Part shown: positions 8,154-15,609 of the stretch, piece after piece | How the letters are laid out: each line of letters starts with the position of its first letter | Position numbering within the stretch: the first letter of the stretch is position 1 | Assembly (NCBI GenBank): GCA_964612995.1 | Contig: CAZTGE010000055.1 | Coordinates: forward strand, 1 to 24,745 | DNA length: 24,745 nucleotides | Direction of reading: 5' to 3' | Source of the DNA: SLQH01 sp964612995 | Lineage (GTDB): Bacteria > Planctomycetota > UBA11346 | Position numbers and translations under genes: made by a program | The notes under the pieces: model-generated | What the model was told of the DNA's origin: nothing | What the model saw: the letters and a program-made list of their open reading frames with translations, nothing else | Databases searched by the model: none

Positions 8154-9439
8154 GAGGGCCCTCACAGAGCAAAAACCATCCACCCACAGCGGCCGACAGA
8201 GGAACGCTTTCCGGCGACAATGGGCCGCAGGCCCGCCGGGGCAACCTCCTGGCCCTGGCCGTGGCCGTGACGCTGGTCCTGCTCAGCGCCTGCCGCGACG
8301 CTGACGAACTCCGTTCGCTCGAATACGCCCGCCCGGGATCGATCAACGGCATCGAGGTCCTGCGCGCCGCTCTCGCGGACCGCTGGAGCGTCGATACCGT
8401 TCCGGGAATCGGCACACACATGCGCGATTACGACTGTGCGGTCCTGGTCTGTCGCGAGACGCGCCTGCCCGAACAAGCCTTCTGGACCTGGAGTCGGCAG
8501 TGGTTGGAGGAGCGCGACCGCTGCCTGGTGCTGATCCTGCGCGACGGCACGGTCACCGCGCCGCTGTGCCGCCACTGGTCGCGCCAGGCACGCACGGCCG
8601 CAACCGCCAGCAGCGATGCGCAACAGGCCGAGCGGCTGCGTACCGAGGCCACCGCTCTGGCCAGGCTGGCACTGCAGAACGCACCGCGCCCGGTCGCCAT
8701 CGGCGAACTGGCACACAGCGGCTGGCTGCGGCTGCGCGGCGTTGCGCCGGTACGCCCCCGGCAGCTGCACGGCACCGGGCCCTTCCCGGCGGACCCGTCG
8801 CCGCCGTTGACCCTCAACGGCGGCTGTCGCCTCGAGGCGATCACCGGCGAGCTGGAACCGCTGCTCGCAGACGAGGCCGGCGTCATCGTCGGCCTGCGGC
8901 GCTACGGCCATGGCGGCCGGATGGTGGTCTGCGCCACCGCCACCGCACTGCTCGACGGGGCGCTGGTCGGTCCTGCCGCCCGCGAACAGCTCGATGGCCT
9001 GCTGCGTCTGATCGCCCAGCACGAGCCGACACACGTGGCCTGGCTGCGCGACCACATCCACCAGAGCGACCGCTACCTGCCCCGGCCGACGCTGTGGGCC
9101 ATCGTGTCGCAGCCGCCCTTCGGGCTGATCCTGCTCCACGTCCTCGCGCTGGCGCTGCTCTACCTCGCCTGTCGCGCCGCCTGGCTCGGCCGGCGCGAGG
9201 CCGCCCCGGTGGACCGGCCACCACGCTTCCGTGACCACGTTTTGGCCCTCGGGACCCTGCTGCGCGCCGCCGGCGACCGACGCCGGGTGCGCGCAGCCCT
9301 CGCGCGGTACCACCAGCGCCCACCACCGGACACCGCCGAGGATCCCACCGGCGAACTCGCGTCCGTCCGTCAGCTCTGGGGCGCGCGCGTCGATCCCCAC
9401 CAGAGCCGTCCGTCTGCCATGGAGCATCCCGATGCATGA
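8150..9439 (+). CDS. DUF4350 lipoprotein of the MoxR cluster
   Basis: This 429-residue protein matches DUF4350: RPGSINGIEVLRAALADRW and DYDCAVLVCRE near the N-terminus, a central alpha/beta region, then a C-terminal membrane helix (about 318-340) and the RFRDHVLALGTLLRAAGDRR tail. Residues 33-48 form a hydrophobic stretch ending in LSAC, a lipobox with C48, so it may be a lipoprotein with an additional membrane anchor. The 32 residues before that stretch are unusual for a signal peptide; they are encoded by a hairpin-bearing repeat also found at 11808-11924. The ATG forms a four-base overlap with the DUF4129 stop, and no alternative ATG or GTG would keep the whole hydrophobic stretch, so I keep this start. 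It ends eight bases inside the MoxR gene. Confidence 0.83.
   Translation: MRGPSQSKNHPPTAADRGTLSGDNGPQARRGNLLALAVAVTLVLLSACRDADELRSLEYARPGSINGIEVLRAALADRWSVDTVPGIGTHMRDYDCAVLVCRETRLPEQAFWTWSRQWLEERDRCLVLILRDGTVTAPLCRHWSRQARTAATASSDAQQAERLRTEATALARLALQNAPRPVAIGELAHSGWLRLRGVAPVRPRQLHGTGPFPADPSPPLTLNGGCRLEAITGELEPLLADEAGVIVGLRRYGHGGRMVVCATATALLDGALVGPAAREQLDGLLRLIAQHEPTHVAWLRDHIHQSDRYLPRPTLWAIVSQPPFGLILLHVLALALLYLACRAAWLGRREAAPVDRPPRFRDHVLALGTLLRAAGDRRRVRAALARYHQRPPPDTAEDPTGELASVRQLWGARVDPHQSRPSAMEHPDA
8154..8240 (+). repeat. Dispersed hairpin element, copy within the DUF4350 gene
   Basis: The element starts with the palindrome GAGGGCCCTC (8154-8163), shares GCCCTCACAG (8158-8167) with 11817-11826, and ends with a nested hairpin. 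In that hairpin the inner stem GGGCC/GGCCC with loop GCA lies at 8222-8234 and the outer CCGGC/GCCGG at 8211-8215 and 8235-8239. The 18-base string AATGGGCCGCAGGCCCGC is identical to one at 11899-11917. It encodes residues 2-31 of the DUF4350 protein. Confidence 0.6.
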
Positions 9440-10418
9440 CCCGAACGAGCCCGGACCGGGCCCCACGCCCGAAGCCACTGCCGTGACCACGTCCATTGTC
9501 GAGGGCCTGCGCAAGGTCTTCGTCGGCCAGGATGCCCTGGTCGAAGGCGTGCTGGTGGCGATCATCGCCGGTGGCCACGTGCTGGTCGAGAGCAACCCGG
9601 GGCTGGGCAAGACCCTGCTGGTCAAGGGGCTGGCCCGGGTGCTCGGGCTCGGCGCCGCGCGGGTGCAGTTCACCCCCGACCTGATGCCGGCGGACATCAT
9701 CGGCTCGCACGTGTTCAACCTCGCCGAACGGCGCTTCGAATTCCGCCAGGGGCCCGTGTTCACCCGCTTCCTGCTCGCCGACGAGATCAACCGCTCGCCG
9801 GCCAAGACCCACGCCGCGCTGCTCGAGGCGATGCAGGAGAAGCAGGTGACCCTCGACGGGAATTGCTACCACCTGCCGCGCCCCTTCCTGGTGGTGGCGA
9901 CGCAGAACCCGATCGAGAGCGAGGGCACCTACCAGCTGCCCGAGGCAGCGCTCGATCGCTTCCTGCTCAAACTCCAGATGGACTATCCCTCGCAACAGGA
10001 GGAGGAACGCATCGTCGCGCTCCACCTCGCCGGGCGCTCGCCAATCGACGAGGTCGACACGCTGCTCGAGCCGGTCGGCGACCCCGATACGATCCTCCGG
10101 CTCCAGGCGGCGGCCGGCGCGGTGGACGTGGACCCGAGCATCATCGCCTACCTCACCGCCATCGTCCGCGGGACACGCACGCATCCGGCGCTGTTCCTCG
10201 GCGCCTCGCCGCGTGCCTGCGTCAGCCTGCTCTCCTGCGCCCGGGCCCTGGCCATCCTGCGCGAACGCGACTACGTGGTGCCCGACGACATCGCCGACAT
10301 GGCCGCACCGGTGTTGCGCCATCGCATCATGCTCACCCCCGAAGCCGAGATCGAGCAGCGCAGCGCCGACAGCATCATCAGCGATATCGTCTCCGACACA
10401 TCGGTGCCCCGGACCTGA
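9432..10418 (+). CDS. MoxR family AAA+ ATPase
   Basis: This 328-residue cytoplasmic ATPase carries Walker A SNPGLGKT (54-61), Walker B LLADE (114-118) followed by INRSPAKTHAALLEAMQE, sensor 1 in VATQNPIESEGTYQLPEAALDRF (around 155-177) and the C-terminal lid with GASPRACVSLLSCARA. MoxR proteins act as chaperone-like ATPases that, with DUF58/VWA partners, mature or remodel membrane or periplasmic enzymes; the client here is unknown. I chose ATG 9432 because GGAG at 9420-9423 sits at good spacing and the protein begins close to the family N-terminus. The start overlaps the DUF4350 stop by eight bases, and the DUF58 gene begins five bases after its stop. The residues before PGLGKT (ESN) differ from the usual EGV. 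Confidence 0.94.
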   Translation: MHDPNEPGPGPTPEATAVTTSIVEGLRKVFVGQDALVEGVLVAIIAGGHVLVESNPGLGKTLLVKGLARVLGLGAARVQFTPDLMPADIIGSHVFNLAERRFEFRQGPVFTRFLLADEINRSPAKTHAALLEAMQEKQVTLDGNCYHLPRPFLVVATQNPIESEGTYQLPEAALDRFLLKLQMDYPSQQEEERIVALHLAGRSPIDEVDTLLEPVGDPDTILRLQAAAGAVDVDPSIIAYLTAIVRGTRTHPALFLGASPRACVSLLSCARALAILRERDYVVPDDIADMAAPVLRHRIMLTPEAEIEQRSADSIISDIVSDTSVPRT

Positions 10419-10423
10419 GCCGC

Positions 10424-11752
10424 GTGCGTCCCCATCCCACCGGACTGCTGGTCGCCGGCGCCGCATTGAACGCAGGCCTGGCCGTGACCCTGGCCTTCGC
10501 GCCCGGCATGCTCGGCCTGCTGCTCGCCGTGGACGGAGCCCTGATCGGCATCGCCGGATTCGACCTGCTCCGTTGCTGGTACGATGCTCGCAGCCTGCGC
10601 GCCGAACTGTGTGCCGAGCGGGTATGGAGCCTCCAGCGCGACACCCGGGTCACGGTCGAGGTCGCGCAAAACGCCGACCGGCGTCAGCATCTACGGCTGG
10701 TACCCGACCTGCCGCGGGTGATCAGCACCGATGCCCCCTGGCAGGAGCTTGTGCTCGTGGGCCGGCAGCGCGCGCGGTGCAGCTTCACCTGTCGCGGGGA
10801 ACGACGCGGCAGCTACACCCTCTGCGGCGTGCGCTGCGCCCTGCGTTCGCGCCTGCGCCTGTGGCAGCTGTACCTGCGCCGCGGAGATGAGCTGTCGATC
10901 CACGTCTACCCCAACCTCAAGCAGATCAACGAATACGGCCTGCTCGCGCGCAGCAACCGTCTGGGGTTGATCGGTGTGCGCACCGGGCGCCCGGCCGGGG
11001 GCGATACGGAATTCGAACGCCTGCGCGGTTACCAGACGGGCGATGCGCTCGCCCGGATCGACTGGAAGGCCACCGCCCGGCGCGACACCGCGGTGGTGCG
11101 GGAATACCGCACCAGCGAGAACCAGAACGTGATCTTCCTGCTCGATGCAGGGCGGATGATGGGCGCCGATCCCGGCGCGGGCGAAAGGGGCGTGCACCTC
11201 GATCACGCGATCGACGCCACCCTGATGCTCGCCCATGTCGCGCTCGGCCAGGGGGACCGGGTCGGTCTGCTGGCCTACGATGACGCGGTCCGCCGCTTCG
11301 TACCGCCCGGCGGCGGCGGGCATCAACGCCAACGCCTGATCCACACCCTCCACGATCTCCACCCTTCGACGCGCGAAAGCCGCCACGACCTCGCCTTCCT
11401 CCACCTCGGCCGACGGGTACGCAAGCGCAGCCTGGTGATCTTGATCAGCGCCTTCATCGATGCGGTCAACGCGACCATGCTCCACCGCCACCTGGTACGG
11501 CTCACCGGAACCCATCTGCCGCTGGCGGTGATGCTCCGGCACCACGATCTCTACGACCATCTCGCCGCTCCCCCGGAGAACCCGGACCAGCTCTATGCCG
11601 CTGGCGCCGCGGCGCTGATCGCCAACTGGCGCCAGACGATGCTCGAGCGTCTCGAACGCGACGGCGTACTCCTGCTCGACACCGCTCCGGAAGACCTGAC
11701 CGCCGGTCTGGTCTCCACCTACCTCTCGCTCAAGGCGCGGCATCTGCTGTAG
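10424..11752 (+). CDS. DUF58 domain protein, MoxR partner
   Basis: This 442-residue protein has two N-terminal membrane helices (about 8-28 and 30-50), a beta-rich middle, and the DUF58 signature FERLRGYQTGDALARIDWKATARR (about 197-220, Phe-Glu-x-x-Leu-Arg and IDWKATAR). A von Willebrand A-like region follows, beginning FLLDAGRMM (238-246), a MIDAS-like DxGxxM. DUF58 proteins are the standard partners of MoxR ATPases. GTG 10424 is the most likely start: it lies five bases after the MoxR stop and gives the expected membrane N-terminus. Starts farther upstream would overlap MoxR. It is the last gene of the tight operon; the next gene is separated by a 271-base hairpin-rich spacer. Confidence 0.9.
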   Translation: MRPHPTGLLVAGAALNAGLAVTLAFAPGMLGLLLAVDGALIGIAGFDLLRCWYDARSLRAELCAERVWSLQRDTRVTVEVAQNADRRQHLRLVPDLPRVISTDAPWQELVLVGRQRARCSFTCRGERRGSYTLCGVRCALRSRLRLWQLYLRRGDELSIHVYPNLKQINEYGLLARSNRLGLIGVRTGRPAGGDTEFERLRGYQTGDALARIDWKATARRDTAVVREYRTSENQNVIFLLDAGRMMGADPGAGERGVHLDHAIDATLMLAHVALGQGDRVGLLAYDDAVRRFVPPGGGGHQRQRLIHTLHDLHPSTRESRHDLAFLHLGRRVRKRSLVILISAFIDAVNATMLHRHLVRLTGTHLPLAVMLRHHDLYDHLAAPPENPDQLYAAGAAALIANWRQTMLERLERDGVLLLDTAPEDLTAGLVSTYLSLKARHLL

Positions 11753-11807
11753 ACCGCCTCGCGCACCACCGCTATGCTCGAGCCCGAGCCGCGCGAGCGA
11801 CCGCAGT

Positions 11808-11924
11808 ATGGACGGAGCCCTCACAGGTCTCCTGATGGACTCAGGCCGGAGCGCAGCGCAGCGGAGCGACCGTCCGACCGAGCGGTGGTTTTCCGCAAAA
11901 ATGGGCCGCAGGCCCGCGGAAAAC
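11808..11924 (+). repeat. Dispersed hairpin element, intergenic copy
   Basis: It shares GCCCTCACAG (11817-11826) and the 18-base AATGGGCCGCAGGCCCGC with the copy in the DUF4350 gene. Its terminal hairpin is larger: GTTTTCCGC (11888-11896) pairs with GCGGAAAAC (11916-11924) around an inner GGGCC/GGCCC stem with loop GCA (11903-11915). Between the shared head and the hairpin lies a GGAGCGCAGCGCAGCGGAGCG stretch absent from the other copy. An open frame runs through it in the same frame as the following gene, but the translation is low-complexity and I take it as non-coding. Confidence 0.6.
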
Positions 11925-12009
11925 GCGGCGAAGCCGCGAACCGCGACGGAGGAGCGCGAGGCCCGCGCAGCGGGCCGACTCGGGGATCCAAAGGGGCAGA
12001 GCCCCTTTG
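11924..12009. repeat. Three further short-loop hairpins
   Basis: CGCGGC/GCCGCG with loop GAA (11924-11938), GCCCGC/GCGGGC with loop GCA (11961-11975) and CAAAGGGGC/GCCCCTTTG with loop AGA (11989-12009) follow directly on the element at 11808-11924. All stems are perfect with 3-nt loops, as in the cluster at 33-138. They fill the spacer between the DUF58 gene and the next membrane-protein gene, and the last one is two bases before its ribosome site. Confidence 0.7.
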
Positions 12010-12023
12010 ATGGGAAGGTCAGT

Positions 12024-12632
12024 ATGGACGACGAGAACGCATTCGCACCGCCCCAGAGCGCGGAGTCCTTCCAGCAGAGCGAACAGACCGACGACGCTGC
12101 GGCGAAGCGCACTCGCAGCCGCCTCCTGCGACGCGAGTCCAACATCAAGGCCATCGGCCTGCTCACCCTCTTCGGCGGCTGTCTGAGCGCCATCGGGCTG
12201 CTTCTGGCTTTGGTGACCTTCAATGAGCTGCGGCGCCACGTCCGGATGGACGACACGGCGCTGTTGGCCATCCTGTTGGTCGGGCTTCTGCTCACCGGAG
12301 CCTACATCTACGCCGGGATCGGACTGCGCCTGCTACAGCCGGCGGCGCGGATCGTCTACACCCTGCTTGGCACGCTGACCCTGTTCCAACAGCTGAATGC
12401 CCTCCTCCAGGGCCTGTACGCCCAGCTGCTGCCGATGGCCTTCATCGTCGCCTTCCTGCTCCTGCTGTGGACGCCGCCGGGGGGAACGGTGTTCTCGGCG
12501 CACTACCGCAAGGAGATCATTCCCGCGACCCCGGGCATCCGATCCTTCCTGCCCTGGTGGTTCTGGGCCCTCATCATACTGGCGCTGCTCGCGGTGGGGG
12601 CGATCGTCGCCTCCGTCATCACGGCACGGTAA
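12024..12632 (+). CDS. Four-helix membrane protein, PVC-type
   Basis: This 202-residue protein has a charged N-terminal segment starting MDDENAFAPPQ and then hydrophobic segments at about 43-66, 78-104, 108-150 and 178-199. Between the last two is the phrase GTVFSAHYRKEIIPATPGI. I recall similar short membrane proteins with an N-terminal NPYxxPxS-like segment and an xxIIxxTPxI phrase in planctomycetes, but this is from memory and the function is unknown. ATG 12024 is chosen because GGGAAGG sits nine bases upstream and because upstream residues in the same frame come from the hairpin repeats. A hairpin at 12679-12708 follows the gene. Confidence 0.75.
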   Translation: MDDENAFAPPQSAESFQQSEQTDDAAAKRTRSRLLRRESNIKAIGLLTLFGGCLSAIGLLLALVTFNELRRHVRMDDTALLAILLVGLLLTGAYIYAGIGLRLLQPAARIVYTLLGTLTLFQQLNALLQGLYAQLLPMAFIVAFLLLLWTPPGGTVFSAHYRKEIIPATPGIRSFLPWWFWALIILALLAVGAIVASVITAR

Positions 12633-12678
12633 CGTCGGTTTGGCTCAGCGGAGGTCCGGTCAGGATCCCCCCGCGATC

Positions 12679-12708
12679 TGGCGCGTAGACACAAACGCCT
12701 CCGCGCCA
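12679..12708 (+). terminator. Possible hairpin terminator
   Basis: TGGCGCG and CGCGCCA form a 7-bp stem around a 16-base loop, 46 bases past the membrane-protein stop and 35 before tpx. No T-run follows, so the call is weak. Confidence 0.25.
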
Positions 12709-12743
12709 CCCGCGTATTCCCGCCACCAGACCGAGGAGCACCC

Positions 12744-13247
12744 ATGGCCACCGTGACCTTCAAAGGCGATCCCCTGACCACCGTCGGCGAACCCCCGGCA
12801 GTGGGCACGTCAGCCCCAGCATTCTCCCTCACCGGAGGCGATCTGGCTCCGCGCTCGCTCGCCGACTACAGCGACGACCACCTGATCCTGAATGTCTTCC
12901 CGAGCCTCGACACGGGAGTCTGCGCCGCGTCCGTCCGCTCCTTCAACGAGAAGGCGGCGGCGCTCGACACGGCCCGGGTGCTCGGCATCTCGATGGACCT
13001 GCCCTTCGCCCAGGGTCGTTTCTGCGAATCCAACGGCATCGACAAGGTCGAGATCCTTTCCGCCTTCCGCAGCCACGATTTCGGCCGCGACTACGGCCTG
13101 CTCATCGACAGCGGACCGCTCAAGGGCCTGCTCGCCCGCTGTGTGCTGGTCCTCGGGCCCGACCGCACTGTGGTCCACGCCCAGTTGGTACCAGAGATCG
13201 CCGAGGAACCGGACTACGCCGCCGCCCTCGCCGCGGTCGGCAAGTAG
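12744..13247 (+). CDS. tpx: Thiol peroxidase (atypical 2-Cys peroxiredoxin)
   Basis: Tpx reduces hydrogen peroxide and organic hydroperoxides with electrons from thioredoxin. The 167 residues match the family length. The peroxidatic Cys is C60 in NVFPSLDTGVCAASVRSFN and the resolving Cys is C94 in GRFCESNGI, at nearly the same positions as C61 and C95 of the Escherichia coli protein. The thioredoxin fold is complete (RVLGISMDLPFAQ, GLLARCVLVLGPDRTVVHAQLVPEIAEEPDY). GAGGAG at 12733-12738 fixes the start. It is convergent with the corrinoid operon and shares a bidirectional terminator with it. Confidence 0.96.
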   Translation: MATVTFKGDPLTTVGEPPAVGTSAPAFSLTGGDLAPRSLADYSDDHLILNVFPSLDTGVCAASVRSFNEKAAALDTARVLGISMDLPFAQGRFCESNGIDKVEILSAFRSHDFGRDYGLLIDSGPLKGLLARCVLVLGPDRTVVHAQLVPEIAEEPDYAAALAAVGK

Positions 13248-13257
13248 CACGACGGCG

Positions 13258-13293
13258 GATGATGCTGCCGTGCTTCAGCCCGGCAGCATCATC
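13258..13293. terminator. Bidirectional terminator between tpx and the corrinoid operon
   Basis: GATGATGCTGCCG (13258-13270) and CGGCAGCATCATC (13281-13293) form a perfect 13-bp stem with a 10-base loop, ten bases past the tpx stop. The stop codon and last five codons of the minus-strand activator gene lie inside the hairpin. No clear T-run is present on either strand. Confidence 0.75.
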
Positions 13294-14870
13294 TGCTCGA
13301 TATAGCACAGCTCGAAGCCGGGCTCGGTGTTGAGCGTGATCACCTCCACCGCGGCGGCGAGCGCATCGAGCCGTTTCCCCGCCGAGGGGTCGATCAACGC
13401 GCGCCGGGCACCGGCGAGGGCAGCGTTGCCCACCACCGCGATGCGTGCGGGATCGCAACCTGGCAGCAGACCGCAGGCCACCGCGTTCGCCGGATCGAGG
13501 TGGAGACCGAAGCCACCCGCAAGATGGATGGCGGCGAGCTCATCCGCACCAAGCCCCGCGCGCGCGAGCACGGTGCTGATGCCAGCGGCGATCGCCGCCT
13601 TGGCCTGGAGCAGCGCGGCGATATCGGCCTCGGTGCAGACCACCCCGTCGGCGAGCGGCAGCTGGCGCTCTTCGGGGTCGCCGCGCACCGCCGGGTGATC
13701 GGCGGCGAAACGGCCCATGGCGGTGAGCAGGCCGCTGCGCCGACCCTCGGCGAGCAGGTCGATGCACCCGCTGCCGCACAGGCCCGGACACGGCGCATCG
13801 GCCGCTGCGCTCAGGTGTTCGAGCTCCACGGCAAACGGTGCTTCCCGACAGCGCAGATGACTGATCGCCCCCGGCCGGGCGCGGGTGCCACAGCGCAACC
13901 CGGCACCTTCGAAGGCGGGCCCGGCTGCGGTGGCACAGGCCAGCAACCCTCCAGCATGCCGCAGCACGATCTCGCCGTTGGTGCCCACATCGACCAGCAG
14001 CTCCGGTTCCCCCGGGAGGTCCATGCCCGTGACCAGGATCCCGGCGACGATGTCAGCGCCGACGAAAGCCGCCGCGCCGGGCAACAGCTCCACCGGGGTC
14101 GCTGGCGGCAACGGCAGACCCAGAGCCTGCGCACGCACGCTGCGCCGATCGAGGAACGACGGCGTGAACGGCGCCACACCCATGGAACTCGGATCGATCC
14201 CGGCGAGCAGATGCAGCATGGTGGTATTGGCCGCCACACTCACCGCGCATACCTGCTGCGGTTCACGCCCGGCGAGGAGCGTCACGATCAACGGCGAGAG
14301 CGTCTGGGCGCACACCGCCTGCTGCAGTCGGCCGAGTGCAGCCGGATCCCGGGAGCAGCGATCGATGCGCGCGAGCACATCGTCCGCATGCTGGGCCTGG
14401 GCGTTGTCGAGACCGGCCCGCTCCAGGATCGCCCCCGTGCTGCGATCGATCAGCAACGCGACCACCGTGGTGGTGCCGACATCCAACGCGATGCCGAGCC
14501 CCTCGTTCGCGGCGATGGCCGGCGGGTCCGCCGCACGCAGCGCGTAGGCGCCGACCGCCGAGCCGCTCTGCACCCGCTGCGAGGCGACCGGCACCCGGAT
14601 CCGCACCGGACCGGTTGTTGGGAGATGATGTCGACACGCGCGCAGTTCTGCCGGCGCAACCACCGTGCTGCCATCGCGCGCCACCAGCGACCCTGCGACC
14701 AGCTCGACCCGGCAGGAACCGCAACTGCCGCGTCCGCCGCAGCGCACCTCCAGCGGCAGGCCGAGCCTGGCCAGCGCAGCGTCGAGCGGCGTACCCGGCG
14801 CGACCGCCATACCATGCCAGTCGGCACCACCGGCGCGCAGGGCTTCGAGTCGGACCGGCGGCTGGCTCAT
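13275..14870 (-). CDS. Ferredoxin-ASKHA corrinoid activation protein (RACo/RamA-like, DUF4445)
   Basis: This 531-residue protein should reductively reactivate the oxidised Co(II) state of the corrinoid protein encoded upstream, using ATP. The N-terminal 2Fe-2S ferredoxin domain has C44, C50, C53 and C79 (CGGRGSC, GSC, then LRAC). A linker leads to the ASKHA-like domain: GIALDVGTTTVVALLID (phosphate 1 loop), VAANTTMLHLLAGIDPSSMGVAPF, LLVDVGTNGEIVL (phosphate 2), GPAFEGAGLRCG, LCGSGCIDLLAE and IHLAGGFGLHLDPANAVACGLLP near the C-terminus. This matches RACo-type activators of acetogens and methylotrophs. The ATG overlaps the DUF1638 stop by four bases (ATGA), so translation is coupled. It is the last gene of the operon. 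Confidence 0.93.
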   Translation of the reverse strand: MSQPPVRLEALRAGGADWHGMAVAPGTPLDAALARLGLPLEVRCGGRGSCGSCRVELVAGSLVARDGSTVVAPAELRACRHHLPTTGPVRIRVPVASQRVQSGSAVGAYALRAADPPAIAANEGLGIALDVGTTTVVALLIDRSTGAILERAGLDNAQAQHADDVLARIDRCSRDPAALGRLQQAVCAQTLSPLIVTLLAGREPQQVCAVSVAANTTMLHLLAGIDPSSMGVAPFTPSFLDRRSVRAQALGLPLPPATPVELLPGAAAFVGADIVAGILVTGMDLPGEPELLVDVGTNGEIVLRHAGGLLACATAAGPAFEGAGLRCGTRARPGAISHLRCREAPFAVELEHLSAAADAPCPGLCGSGCIDLLAEGRRSGLLTAMGRFAADHPAVRGDPEERQLPLADGVVCTEADIAALLQAKAAIAAGISTVLARAGLGADELAAIHLAGGFGLHLDPANAVACGLLPGCDPARIAVVGNAALAGARRALIDPSAGKRLDALAAAVEVITLNTEPGFELCYIEQMMLPG

Positions 14871-15604
14871 TCCGGGGCTCCGGGAACCAGGATCGCCGGC
14901 GCGTCGCCCATGGCCAGGGGGCAGCCTGCCGGCGCGATGCAGAAGCGCGATGCATCCCAGCGGCCGGTCACCAGATCGTACAACAGACCGGGATCGCCAC
15001 GCAGGCTCTGATAGCTCCAGCCGAAGTGCTCGGCCGCGCGACGGGTGAGCGCCGCATCGGCGGCGGTGTCGCCGGTGTCCTGGTGGACGTAGACCGCGCG
15101 ATCATAGTCGTGGACCCAATGTTCCAGGCTCGCCATCAGATAGTCAGCGTTGTCCTCGCCGTACTCAGCGGCATAGGTCGCACGCACACGGGCCATGCGT
15201 TCGGGACCCGGCGGATCGCCATGGCGGTTCCAACCGGGGGAATACCAGTAGGTCCCCGGGTGCGCCGCCATCTCGGCCACGTAGCGTTCGGCGGAACCCA
15301 GCAACAGACTGATGCAGTCATGGACCTGCGGCACCACCAGCGGCAGGCGCTGCGAACGCAACCCGACCAGACCGCGACTGCACAGGCCGTAAGCCAGGGC
15401 CACGGCGTCGGCCTGCGGACAGCGATCCTCGACCGCATCCACCGTCGCCTGCAGCTGCTCGCGCAAGCGATCAGGCTCGTTGTGCAGGCCCTGCTCGAGG
15501 ATGGTGACCGACGGTCGCGGATCGCAGTCGCGCAGGCAGGCCGCGACCTCGTCCTCGAGTACGGCGCAGACGATGACCGCCGGACGTCGCGCAGGCGCCG
15601 CCAC
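14867..15604 (-). CDS. DUF1638 family protein
   Basis: This 245-residue soluble protein has the DUF1638 pattern: VTILEQGLHNEPDRL, VALAYGLCSRGLVGL, VVPQVHDCISLLLGSAERY and a late YDLVTGRWDASRFCIAPAG. Possible metal or cofactor ligands are H41, C75, H95 and C97. The biochemical role of the family is unknown; it is commonly found beside corrinoid methyltransferase genes, as here. Its ATG is five bases after the corrinoid-protein stop and its stop overlaps the activator start, so it is made with them. A role in corrinoid loading, substrate handling or partner docking is inference. Confidence 0.88.
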   Translation of the reverse strand: MAAPARRPAVIVCAVLEDEVAACLRDCDPRPSVTILEQGLHNEPDRLREQLQATVDAVEDRCPQADAVALAYGLCSRGLVGLRSQRLPLVVPQVHDCISLLLGSAERYVAEMAAHPGTYWYSPGWNRHGDPPGPERMARVRATYAAEYGEDNADYLMASLEHWVHDYDRAVYVHQDTGDTAADAALTRRAAEHFGWSYQSLRGDPGLLYDLVTGRWDASRFCIAPAGCPLAMGDAPAILVPGAPE

Positions 15605-15609
15605 GTGGC

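Noticed and set aside
11808..12023. N-terminal extension of the four-helix membrane protein
   Set aside because: The frame is open but the residues come from the hairpin repeats, are low-complexity, and a good ribosome site marks ATG 12024.
12633..12743. Possible small RNA or tRNA before tpx
   Set aside because: No cloverleaf, CCA end or conserved T-loop sequence; only a 7-bp dyad is visible.
13500..15011. 503-codon plus-strand frame across the activator gene
   Set aside because: Arg/His/Gln-rich shadow of the real minus-strand ferredoxin-ASKHA and DUF1638 genes.
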